Made by a program: the position numbers and the translations under genes. Positions 47,304-56,200 of a stretch of DNA of 64,000 bases are shown here, one piece after another; positions within the stretch are counted from its first letter, which is position 1; each line of letters starts with the position of its first letter. The stretch is from Ruminococcus flavefaciens (GTDB taxonomy: Bacteria; Bacillota; Clostridia; Oscillospirales; Ruminococcaceae), in contig CACWHY010000005.1 of NCBI GenBank assembly GCA_902760805.1, positions 1 to 64,000 on the forward strand, written 5' to 3'. A model generated the notes under the pieces. The model was not told the DNA's origin. It did no database searches and was given only the letters and a program-made list of their open reading frames with translations.

Positions 47304-47896
47304 CACAGAACTCCTTTCGTTGAGAGAGTGCTGCCGTCGGAATTAAGCGAAACAGCGGTCTTCAGAGCGTGTGCCGCAGCCTTGTAGAGTGCCTCGGCCT
47401 TGTGGTGGTCGTTGCTTCCGTAGAGCAGGTCAAGGTGCAGAGTGATCCCTGCGTTGAAGGCGAATGCCCGGAAGAATTCCTCTGTCATGCAAAGGTCATA
47501 GCCTCCGCAGCTCTGATTGGTGAACTCGCAGTTGAACACCAGGAAGGGCCTGTTGCTGATGTCAAGGCTGCACATCGCCAAAGATTCGTCCATGGGGATA
47601 TAGGCCGTACCATAGCGGACTATACCGGATTTTGTCCCAAGAGCCTGACTTAGCGCCTGACCAAGAGCGATGCCTGTATCCTCAATCGTGTGGTGGCAGT
47701 CCACATGAAGGTCGCCCTTGACCTTGACGGTCATGCTGATCCCGCTGTGGACTGACAGAGCCGTCAGCATATGGTCGAAAAATCCCACCCCTGTGTCGAT
47801 CTTGGCCTTGCCCTTTCCGTCTATTTCAAGGGAAATATAAATGTCGGTCTCTTTGGTCTTGCGGACGACCTCTCCGCATCTTTTCAGCTTATCCAT
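47303..47896 (-). CDS. hisB: Imidazoleglycerol-phosphate dehydratase
   Basis: This 197-aa monofunctional dehydratase has the metal-binding motifs GVGFFDHMLTAL, DCHHTIEDTGIALG and GSNDHHKAEALYKAAAHAL. It lacks the HAD-type N-terminal phosphatase found in enterobacterial HisB, so it does not supply the histidinol-phosphate phosphatase activity. It overlaps the hisC stop by 8 nt. Confidence 0.96.
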   Translation of the reverse strand: MDKLKRCGEVVRKTKETDIYISLEIDGKGKAKIDTGVGFFDHMLTALSVHSGISMTVKVKGDLHVDCHHTIEDTGIALGQALSQALGTKSGIVRYGTAYIPMDESLAMCSLDISNRPFLVFNCEFTNQSCGGYDLCMTEEFFRAFAFNAGITLHLDLLYGSNDHHKAEALYKAAAHALKTAVSLNSDGSTLSTKGVL

Positions 47897-48956
47897 TGAG
47901 TATCTCCTCCAATGCGGCGAACAGCTTCTCCATTTCCTCGGGAGTTCCCACGGTTATGCGGAGGTAGTCACGGATCACCGGCTTATCCCACCAGCGAACG
48001 TAGATCTTCCTCTTTTTCAGCTGTGTGAACACCTCTCCTGCGCTCTTTTTCGAGGGGGAAGCGAAGATGAAGTTTGCCTTAGAATCGGGGAATGTGAAGC
48101 CCATTTCTGCAAGGCGCTCCTTGGAGCTCTCACGGGTGTCGATTATCTTCTGGACGCTCTGTCGGAAGTAGTCCTCGTCCTTCATGGAAGCGGCTCCGCA
48201 GAGCTGAGTAACTGTGTTCATGGTGTAGGAATTCACCGAGAATTTCACGTCGTTCATGTACTTTATGAGCTTCTCGCTGCCGAAGGCCATGCCTATCCTC
48301 ATGCCGGCCATTGACCGGGACTTCGAGTAGGTCTGGATCACCAGCAGGTTGTCGTACTTCTCGATGAGGGGAAGGCAGCTCTCTCCGCCGAAGTCGATAT
48401 AGGCCTCGTCGATCATCACAACGGAATCCGGGTTGGCCTTAACGATCTCCTCGATCATTCCCACGCTCTCAAAAACTCCCGTAGGAGCGTTGGGATTGGG
48501 GAAAATTATACCGCCGTTGGGTACCTTGTAGTCCTCCGGGTCGATGGTCATGTCGCTGCGCAGGGGCTTGGTCTCATAGGGTATGCGGTAGACCTCCGCC
48601 CAAACGTCGTAAAAGGAATATGTGATGTTGGGGAAGAGTATGGGCTTATCAGAGCCGAAAAACGTCATGAAAGCCATTGAGATAACGTCGTCGGAGCCCA
48701 CTCCCACGAAGATCTGGCTCTTCTTCACTCCGTAGCGCTCAGCGATAGCCTCCACCAGCACGTCTGCGTCCGGTGTGGGGTAGAGCCTCATCCGTGACAC
48801 ATCGAAGCTGTCAAGTATCTCCCTTACCGCCGGAGCCGGAGGGTAGGGATTTTCATTGGTGTTGAGCTTGATAACGCCGCTCTCCTTAGGCTGCTCGCCG
48901 GGAACATAGGGCTCCACTCTGCGGACGTTTTCTTCCCATTTATTTGCAAAGCTCAT
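47889..48956 (-). CDS. hisC: Histidinol-phosphate aminotransferase
   Basis: This 355-aa PLP enzyme (fold type I) has NTNENPYPPAP at the substrate side, FPNPNAPTG, and the PLP lysine in QTYSKSRSMAGMRIG. It makes histidinol phosphate from imidazole acetol phosphate and glutamate. It overlaps hisB downstream and follows a GNAT gene by 11 nt with AAGGAG before the ATG. Confidence 0.95.
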   Translation of the reverse strand: MSFANKWEENVRRVEPYVPGEQPKESGVIKLNTNENPYPPAPAVREILDSFDVSRMRLYPTPDADVLVEAIAERYGVKKSQIFVGVGSDDVISMAFMTFFGSDKPILFPNITYSFYDVWAEVYRIPYETKPLRSDMTIDPEDYKVPNGGIIFPNPNAPTGVFESVGMIEEIVKANPDSVVMIDEAYIDFGGESCLPLIEKYDNLLVIQTYSKSRSMAGMRIGMAFGSEKLIKYMNDVKFSVNSYTMNTVTQLCGAASMKDEDYFRQSVQKIIDTRESSKERLAEMGFTFPDSKANFIFASPSKKSAGEVFTQLKKRKIYVRWWDKPVIRDYLRITVGTPEEMEKLFAALEEILNG

Positions 48957-48967
48957 AGCATTTCTCC

Positions 48968-49432
48968 TTATTGGTCGTTCATTACGATGAAGTCCTCTGA
49001 TGTGCGGAAACCATGTCGGCTGTACCAGCCCTCAGTGCTCTCTCCGTGAGAGGTGATCAGGTAGATCCCGCCGTTTACTTCCCTGGCAGAAAGCTCCTGC
49101 CTCAGGGACTGCAAAAGAGCTGTTCCTAAGCCCTTTCCACGCTCACCTTCGGCAACACAGAACTCCTGTATCTGGAACTGTCTGCTGCTGTGGGAGAACT
49201 CGATCTGGCCGAAGATCATTCCCAGCAGCACGCCGCTTCTATACATGGCAAGTCCCAGGAAGGATACCGAGGACATCATCGCTTCGATCCGCATTGCGGC
49301 GGAGGCCTTTGTCCAGGGCTCGTTCCAGGGAGCCTTGCTGAAGGCGTCTGCGAAAAACTGGCCGTATTCCGCCAGGTCAGCCCTTTCCATGGCCACGATC
49401 CCTGTTACGGGAGCGCCCTTTCGCTCAGCCAT
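48968..49432 (-). CDS. Second GNAT acetyltransferase in the his operon
   Basis: This 154-aa protein has FQIQEFCVAEGERGKGLGTALLQSL, with the R/QxxGxG/A acetyl-CoA loop as RGKGLG, and the C-terminal STEGWYSRHGFR. Substrate unknown. Its ATG overlaps the hisD stop (TAATG), so translation is coupled to histidinol dehydrogenase, and hisC follows directly. Confidence 0.87.
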   Translation of the reverse strand: MAERKGAPVTGIVAMERADLAEYGQFFADAFSKAPWNEPWTKASAAMRIEAMMSSVSFLGLAMYRSGVLLGMIFGQIEFSHSSRQFQIQEFCVAEGERGKGLGTALLQSLRQELSAREVNGGIYLITSHGESTEGWYSRHGFRTSEDFIVMNDQ

Positions 49433-50715
49433 TATTCAAATCTGACCTTGATAGCGTTTGCGTGTGCGGTAAGTCCCTCACGCTCTGCAATTAGAACGAT
49501 GTCGTCCTTTGCAGCCTCAAGAGCCTCTCTTGTGTAGTAGGTGTAGCTGGTGCGCTTTGTGAAGCTGGCTACTCCCAGAGGCGAGAAGAAACGGGCTGTT
49601 CCGCTTGTGGGAAGAACGTGGTTGGGGCCTGCGTAGTAGTCGCCCAGAGGCTCGGAAGCGTAGTGTCCCAGGAAGATAGAGCCTGCGTTGTCAAGGCTTC
49701 CCAGAAGCTCCATAGGATCCTTCATCAGCACCTCAAGGTGCTCGGGAGCGATCTTGTTTGCCAGCTCTACGCACTTCTCACGGCTGTCAGCGATGATGAT
49801 AGCGCCGTAGTCCTCAAGGGACTTCTCGATGATCTCTCTTCTGGAGAGATACTGCTTCTGGCGGTCGATCTCAGCGATAGTTGCGTCTGCAAGAGCCTCG
49901 CTGGTGGTGACCATGATAGCGGAGGCCAGAACATCGTGCTCAGCCTGGCTCATAAGGTCAGCGGCTGCGAACTTGGGATCTGCGGTCTCGTCAGCGATAA
50001 CAAGTATCTCGCTGGGACCTGCGATCATGTCTATGTCAACCACTCCGTAGAGCAGCTTCTTTGCTGTGGCAACGTAGATATTTCCGGGGCCGACGATCTT
50101 GTCGCACTTGGGGATCTCCTCCGTGCCGTAGGCAAGGGCTGCGATAGCCTGTGCGCCGCCGGAGAGGAATACTCTGTCAACTCCGCAGACAGCAGCAGCC
50201 ACAAGGATGTCCTTGTTGGGAGTTCCGTCCTTCAGAGGAGGAGTCACCATGATGATCTCCTTGACGCCTGCGATCTTTGCAGGGATAGCGTTCATCAGTA
50301 CGCTTGAGGGATAAGCAGCAGTGCCGCCGGGAACGTAAAGTCCCACTCTCTCAAGGCCTCTTATCTTCTGGCCGAGGATAACGCCGTTTGCCTTGGGAGC
50401 GATGAAGCCCTGCTCCACCTGTCTCTGGTGGAAATCGGCGATGTTCTCCTGAGCGTTCAGCAGAGCGTCAACGAACTCCTGATCAGCCTCAGTGAGAGCG
50501 TCGTTGATGACCTCTCTGGGCACCTCGTAATACTGAGGGAGGTTGCCGTCGAATTTCAGTGTATAGTTCTTAACAGCGGTGTCGCCGTTGACTCTTACGT
50601 CCTCAATGATAGCGGAAACTGTCTCAGTGACACGCTTGTTTGTCTCGCCTGCTCTTTTGCTGAGCTCGGCAAGAAATGCGGCTTCGTCTGTTCCGTTTGC
50701 ATAAATCTTTCTCAT
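49432..50715 (-). CDS. hisD: Histidinol dehydrogenase
   Basis: This 427-aa zinc dehydrogenase has IAGPSEILVIADETADP, MSQAEHDVLASAIMVTTS and the active-site segments GLYVPGGTAAYPSSVLM and PAKIAGV. It oxidises histidinol to histidine in two NAD-dependent steps. It overlaps hisG by 4 nt. It also retains the late YAGPNHVLPTSG metal region. Confidence 0.96.
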   Translation of the reverse strand: MRKIYANGTDEAAFLAELSKRAGETNKRVTETVSAIIEDVRVNGDTAVKNYTLKFDGNLPQYYEVPREVINDALTEADQEFVDALLNAQENIADFHQRQVEQGFIAPKANGVILGQKIRGLERVGLYVPGGTAAYPSSVLMNAIPAKIAGVKEIIMVTPPLKDGTPNKDILVAAAVCGVDRVFLSGGAQAIAALAYGTEEIPKCDKIVGPGNIYVATAKKLLYGVVDIDMIAGPSEILVIADETADPKFAAADLMSQAEHDVLASAIMVTTSEALADATIAEIDRQKQYLSRREIIEKSLEDYGAIIIADSREKCVELANKIAPEHLEVLMKDPMELLGSLDNAGSIFLGHYASEPLGDYYAGPNHVLPTSGTARFFSPLGVASFTKRTSYTYYTREALEAAKDDIVLIAEREGLTAHANAIKVRFE

Positions 50716-51344
50716 TTCAGAGCCTCCTCTATCTTCTTGATCAGATCTTCTATCTCTGCCTGTCTCATTTTCAGGCTGACTGTGTTGGCGATAAGTCTTG
50801 CTGAGATCGGTGCAACATCCTCGATGACCTCAAGGCCGTTCTCCTTTAAAGTAGTACCGGTCTCAACGATGTCCACGATGCCGTCTGCCAGCTCAAGCAG
50901 AGGAGCCAGCTCCACAGAGCCCTCGATCTTGATGATCTCAGTGTCCATGCCCTTCTTCTCGAAGAAGCTGCGGGCAACGTTGGGGTACTTTGTGGCAATG
51001 GTCTTGATGCCGTAGCCGCTGTAGAAATCAGTTCCCTTCTTTGTAGCCAGGGCGAACTTGCATCTTCCGAAGCCAAGATCCACCAGCTCAAAGAACTTGC
51101 CCTTCATCTCCATGATAGTGTCCTTGCCAACAACGCCCATGTCGCACACGCCGTGCTCCACATAGGTGATAACGTCGTTGGCCTTTGCAAGGACTACCTC
51201 TAAATTTGCATCGGGAACAGGCAGGATCAGCTTTCTTCCCTTTTCTCTGACAGCGGTGCAGTCGAAGCCCAGCTTCTCCAGCAGTCCAACTGTGTCCTTT
51301 TCAAGTCTGCCCTTTGTAAGAGCCATTCTGATAGGCTTATCCAT
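50712..51344 (-). CDS. hisG: ATP phosphoribosyltransferase, short catalytic subunit
   Basis: This 210-aa protein is the short HisG form, without the C-terminal regulatory domain: LTKGRLEKDTVGLLEKLG, then DMGVVGKDTIME and DIVETGTTLKENGL as the PRPP loop. It starts the pathway from ATP and PRPP. Short HisG needs HisZ, which is encoded immediately upstream. Confidence 0.96.
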   Translation of the reverse strand: MDKPIRMALTKGRLEKDTVGLLEKLGFDCTAVREKGRKLILPVPDANLEVVLAKANDVITYVEHGVCDMGVVGKDTIMEMKGKFFELVDLGFGRCKFALATKKGTDFYSGYGIKTIATKYPNVARSFFEKKGMDTEIIKIEGSVELAPLLELADGIVDIVETGTTLKENGLEVIEDVAPISARLIANTVSLKMRQAEIEDLIKKIEEALK

Positions 51345-52538
51345 TTACAGCTCCTCCCCGCTTCCGTCAATAACAACGACCTTAGCGATCTTCTTTTCCT
51401 TAGCGTATTCTCTTACGGACTCAATATCATCAAAGAGTGCGTTCTCCACGATAAGTCCCTCTTTGCGGAATTTGTCAGCGGCCTTCAGCGCAGCCACCTG
51501 GCAGCCCTCCTCAGCAAAAACGATAACGTCAGCTGTGGGGACCTCCGGAAGAGTACCTGCCTTAGCCAGCATCTTAGCGATGGCGTTGACATTTACCGCA
51601 AATCCGATAGCCGGCACGTCATAGCCGAATTCCGAGATCAGCTTGTCGTAGCGTCCGCCGGAAACTACCTCGTCGCCGTGACCCTGCAAGTAGCCCTTTA
51701 TGATGAGACCTGTGTAGTAGTCGGTCTTGTTTACCAGACCCAGGTCAACAGTTACGTTGCCCTCGTTGCCGTAGAGCTCAGAAACGCTTGTGTAGATCTC
51801 ACGGAGCTCCTCCAGCAGAGCAATGATGTTTCCGTCGTCGGGGATAAGCTCCTCAGCCTTCTCGAAGACCTCCTCCCCTCCAAAGAGACCGGGCAGCTTT
51901 TTCAGTGCCGCAGTCACGGGAGTTGCGCCAAAGGTATCCAGCATATCGTTCAGCGCCGGGAAATTCTTGTTCTCGATCAGCTTGCGGATACGCTCCTTCT
52001 CCTTGTCGGTGGCGTCAAGACGGCCAACCAGCTCCTTGAAAATGCCGATGTGGCCGATCTCCAGAGAGAACTCCATACCCCAGGCCTTCAGAGACTCAGC
52101 AGCCATTGAGATCACCTCAAGGTCAGCCATTTTCTGGTCAGAGCCGATAAGCTCGATACCGGCCTGAACGATCTCGTCGCTGCGTCCCTTTAGAGCGGGC
52201 TCAGTGCGGTAGACAGTCTGGTGGTAGCACAGCTTCAGGGGAAGCATGGCGTCACGCAGGCGAGTTGCTACAACTCTTGCGATAGGCATCGTGGAGTCGG
52301 GGCGCATTACCAGAAGCCTGCCCTTGTTATCGGTGAGCTTGTACATATTCTCCTGTGGGAAATACCGTGAATTCAGGTTGAAAACATCGAAGAATTCAAG
52401 TCCCGGAGTGATCATCTCAGTGTAGCCGTAGCTGCGGAAAATATCCATCAGGCATTTCTCGATGACCCTTGTTCCGAGGCACTCGCTCAGGAGAAGATCC
52501 TTGGTGCCTTCGGGAGTGATGAGATCGTAGTTTTTCAT
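51345..52538 (-). CDS. hisZ: ATP phosphoribosyltransferase regulatory subunit
   Basis: This 397-aa protein is a HisRS-like class II fold without aminoacylation function: TPEGTKDLLLSECLGTRVIEKCL, motif 2-like RVVATRLRDAMLPLKLCYHQTVYRTEP, and a C-terminal SGGRYDKLISEFG. It forms the hetero-octamer with short HisG and carries histidine feedback. AGGAGGATAAT precedes the ATG; hisG follows without a gap. Confidence 0.94.
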   Translation of the reverse strand: MKNYDLITPEGTKDLLLSECLGTRVIEKCLMDIFRSYGYTEMITPGLEFFDVFNLNSRYFPQENMYKLTDNKGRLLVMRPDSTMPIARVVATRLRDAMLPLKLCYHQTVYRTEPALKGRSDEIVQAGIELIGSDQKMADLEVISMAAESLKAWGMEFSLEIGHIGIFKELVGRLDATDKEKERIRKLIENKNFPALNDMLDTFGATPVTAALKKLPGLFGGEEVFEKAEELIPDDGNIIALLEELREIYTSVSELYGNEGNVTVDLGLVNKTDYYTGLIIKGYLQGHGDEVVSGGRYDKLISEFGYDVPAIGFAVNVNAIAKMLAKAGTLPEVPTADVIVFAEEGCQVAALKAADKFRKEGLIVENALFDDIESVREYAKEKKIAKVVVIDGSGEEL

Positions 52539-52550
52539 ATTATCCTCCTA

Positions 52551-53144
52551 TTATGTATGAAGAGTTATTTCCTTGGCTTTATTGTCGTCCTTTCCGAACT
52601 GGAACTCCGCCTTCTGGCTGCCCTCAAGGGTGTAGGTCCAGATGATGCGGTCGCCCACGTCCTGCTCTTGAGCAGGCTTTCCGAAGCAGCGCTCCACCAG
52701 CTCACGGCTGTCTCCGAGGCAGATGCCTCCTACAGAGATCTTGCCTGCGTCGGGATTTGCGGAAGCAGTGTCGGAATTTGCGGAAAATTCGATGATAGCG
52801 TTATCTGTCAGGTCGCTGTCGTTGTGCTCAGACTCAACAGTTACGCTCGCAGCAGGCTGGCCATTAACGCCCAAGACCACACGCTTTGAGTGGTCTGTCT
52901 CGTTCTCATTCACGAAACCCATGAAGGAGAAATCCCCTGTAATGTCCATTAGGGTACAGGGCAGGGCGAAGGAAGCTCCGCCGATCTGAACATCGCCGGT
53001 GAGCTGTGAGAATGTCTTATCGGTGAACTCACGGTCATAGACCTTGCCGTCCAGCTCCACGGGGCCGGAGTCGCTGTTTTTGCTGGAGCAGCCGGCACTG
53101 AGCACCAGAGCTCCGGCAGCAAGCACTGAAAGAAGTCGTTTCAT
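52551..53144 (-). CDS. Lipoprotein heading the his operon
   Basis: This 197-aa protein has a signal MKRLLSVLAAGALVLSAGCSS with lipobox LSAGC (Cys19). The mature part has ISVGGICLGDSRELVERCFGKP and a final TYTLEGSQKAEFQFGKDDNK, a SmpA/BamE-like pattern in which a helix after GxS is followed by strands. GGAGG precedes the ATG at 53144; the upstream in-frame ATG lies before it. It is 12 nt ahead of hisZ and has no evident link to histidine synthesis. Confidence 0.8.
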   Translation of the reverse strand: MKRLLSVLAAGALVLSAGCSSKNSDSGPVELDGKVYDREFTDKTFSQLTGDVQIGGASFALPCTLMDITGDFSFMGFVNENETDHSKRVVLGVNGQPAASVTVESEHNDSDLTDNAIIEFSANSDTASANPDAGKISVGGICLGDSRELVERCFGKPAQEQDVGDRIIWTYTLEGSQKAEFQFGKDDNKAKEITLHT

Positions 53145-53175
53145 GTAAGCCTCCAAAACACTTTAGTCTGCTAAC

Positions 53176-53201
53176 ATGGTAATATAGTAACATATTACCA
53201 T
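53176..53201. promoter_or_regulatory. Palindromic operator over the his operon promoter
   Basis: ATGGTAATAT and ATATTACCAT are perfect 10-bp arms around 6 nt, covering the -10 box and part of the spacer. It is a likely repressor site; a HisR/YerC-type TrpR-family repressor is one candidate, unproven. Confidence 0.6.
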
Positions 53202-53212
53202 AGAAAAGTCAA
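53184..53212 (-). promoter_or_regulatory. Promoter of the lipoprotein/his operon
   Basis: On the minus strand: TTGACT (53212-53207), a 17-nt spacer, TACTAT (53189-53184). The -35 box is 1 nt from the polC stop codon, and no terminator separates the two units. Confidence 0.75.
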
Positions 53213-53213
53213 G

Positions 53214-56200
53214 TTAAAAGAAAGACATCTGTGTGGATTCCGGCAGTTCGCCGAAAGCCCCTATGCTTTTCAACATATCTATTGTTGTTTTTGACGCTCC
53301 GCTGACCTGCTGGAACTCCTCTATGGAGATGAAGCCGCCCTTCTGTGCAGCCTCATAAAGTCCCTTGGCAGCGTTCTCGCCAACGCCGCTCATTGCCGAG
53401 AATGGGATCCTCAGCTTGCCGTCCTCCACCTGATAATCGGTGGCGTGGGACTTGAACAGGTCGATGGGCAGGAACTCATAGCCTCTGCTGAGCATCTCGT
53501 TGGTTATCATGAGGATATCCAGGAGGTCGTTCTCCTTCTTGGAGCGGTCATTGCCCTTTTCACGGAGCTCCTCGATCTTTGCCCGAACAGCGCCCTTGCC
53601 CTGAACAGCCAGCTCAGCGTCGAAGTCCTCGCCTCGAACTGAGAAGTAGGTGGCGTAGTATTCCAGTGGCATATGGAGCTTGAACCACCCCAGCTTGATC
53701 GCTGCGATAACGTAAGCGGCAGCGTGAGCCTTGGGGAACATATACTTGATCTTCAGACAGCTCTCGATGTACCACTCAGGAACGTTATGGTCACGGAGCA
53801 TCTGGATGATCTCAGGGGTGAACTGTTTTGGCGCCTTGCCCTTACGGGTCCACTCCATGATCTGGAAGGCCATTTTCGGCTCAACGCCCTTGTACAGCAG
53901 GTAGGTCATGATACTGTCACGGGTACCGATAACCTGGGAGATCGTGCAGACGTTGTTGTCGATGAGGTCCTTGGCGTTGCCCAGCCAAACATCGGTACCG
54001 TGGGAAAGTCCCGAGATCTGAAGGAAGTCGCCGAACTTGGTGGGCTTTGCGTCCAGAAGCATCTGGATAGTGAAGCCCGTACCCATTTCCGGGATACCAA
54101 GGGAGCCTGTCTTGCAGTAGATCTCCTCCGGGGTAACTCCCAGAACATCACAGTTGGTACACATACGGATAACGTCCGGGTCAGAGGTGGGGACGTCCTT
54201 GATCTTAAGGCCTGTCAGGTCCTCTAAGTGCTTGTAAAGAGTAGGAACAACGTGTCCCAGCTCGTCCAGCTTCAGGATCGTATCGTGCATGGAGTTGAAG
54301 TCGAAGTGGGTGGTAATCACCTCAGAGTCCGCAGAATCGGCAGGGTGCTGTACGGGAGTGAAGTCGTACACCTCGTAGTCTGAGGGCACAACTACCATTC
54401 CGCCGGGGTGCTGGCCAGTAGTTCTCTTGATGCCGGTGCAGCCTATGGCAAGGCGGTTCATCTCCGCATTGTTCAGCGTTATGCCGTTGTCCTCGCAATA
54501 TTTCTTGACATAGCCGTAAGCGGTCTTGTCCGCAACAGCGGAGATCGTTCCGGCCTTGAAAACGTTGGATTTTCCGAAGAGCTGCTCTGTATAGCGGTGA
54601 GCCCAGAACTGGTACTCTCCGGAGAAGTTGAGGTCGATATCAGGAGCCTTGTCTCCGTCGAAGCCAAGGAAGGTCTCGAAGGGTATGTCGTGGCCGTCAC
54701 GGTGCATATCCTCTCCGCAGACAGGGCACTTCTTAGGCGGCAGGTCGTAGCCGGAGTCGTACTTACCGTCCAGCAGGAACTCGCTGTGCTTGCACTTGCG
54801 GCAGATATAGTGGGGCTGGAGGGGATTTACCTCGGAAATTCCAGCCATTGAGGCAACGAAGGATGATCCTACAGATCCTCGTGAGCCCACCAGATAGCCG
54901 TGCTCCTCTGAGTTCCATACCAGCTTTTGAGCGATGATGTACAGCACGGAAAATCCGTGCTTGATAATGGAGCTGAGCTCTCTGTTAAGGCGCTTTTCCA
55001 CGATCTCAGGCAGAGGATCTCCGTAGATCTCACGGGCACGCTGGTTGGTGATCTTCACCAGCTCCTCTTCGGCTCCCTCGATAGTAGGCGTGAAGGTGCC
55101 CTTGGGGATCGGACGGACGTGCTCGATCATGTCGGCAATGGCGTTGGTGTTGGTGATGACCACTTCCTTTGCCTTTTCCTCGCCCAGATACTGGAATTCC
55201 GCCAGCATCTCCTCAGTAGTCCTCAGGTAGAGCATGGCCTGGTTCTCAGCGTCACGGAAGCCCATGGTGGCCAGGATGATCTTGCGGAAAACTGCGTCCT
55301 TGGGGTCGATGAAGTGAACATCGCAGGTCGCGCAGACCGGGATCCCCAGCTTGTCGCCCAGCTCGATGATCCGGCGGTTGTAGTCCTGGAGCTCCTCGAT
55401 GCTCTGAGCAGTTCCCTCACGGATCATGAACTCGTTGTTGCATATCGGCTGGATCTCAAGATAGTCGTAGAATTTGGCCAGCCGCTCGATCTCCTTCTCG
55501 GGCTTTTTGTTGACCATAGCCTGGAAGAGCTCTCCGGCCTCGCAGGCGCTGCCGAAGATCAGTCCCTCACGGTGCTCCTCAAGAACTGACTTGGGGATCA
55601 GGGGCTTTTTGTAGAAGTAGTCCAGGTTGCTGTAGGATACCAGCTTGTACAGGTTTTTCAGGCCGGCCTGATTGCGCACCAGAATGATCTGGTGGTAGCT
55701 TTTCAGCTTCTTGACGTCGATCTTGCCGGACTTTGTGTTCAGGTCGTCCAGGATGAAGGCGCCCTTGTCGCTGATAAGGCGGTTGACCAGCTCAATGTAG
55801 ATCTTGGCCAGCATGAGGGCGTCGTCTGAGGCGTGATGGTGGTCGAACTTGCCCAGCTTCAGGTTTTTGGCCACAAGATTGAGCTTGTAGCGTCCCATTT
55901 CCGGCAGCATAGCCTGACAGAGGATCAGGGTGTCGATCCAGTTGTAGTCGAACTCGATCCCGGATCTGCGGCAGGCCTCGTTGATGAAGGTGGTATCGAA
56001 ATTTGCATTATGGGCAGCCAGAACAGGCGATTCTCCGCAGAATTCCATGAATTTCCGGATAGCCTCGTCCTCCTGAGGAGCGTCCGCAACATCGGCGTCT
56101 GAGATGCCGGTGAGCTCGGTGATTTTCTCAGGGATGTGCATATTTGGGTTGACCTTGGTGTTGAAGCTGTCAACCACTTGCAGGTTTTTCAGCTTGACAG

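Noticed and set aside
52551..53144. The lipoprotein as a histidine-binding or transport component
   Set aside because: Nothing in its sequence matches solute-binding proteins; only its position suggests a link.
55045..55590. Long plus-strand frames opposite polC and other minus-strand genes
   Set aside because: They mirror the codon bias of the true genes and have no binding sites or family matches.
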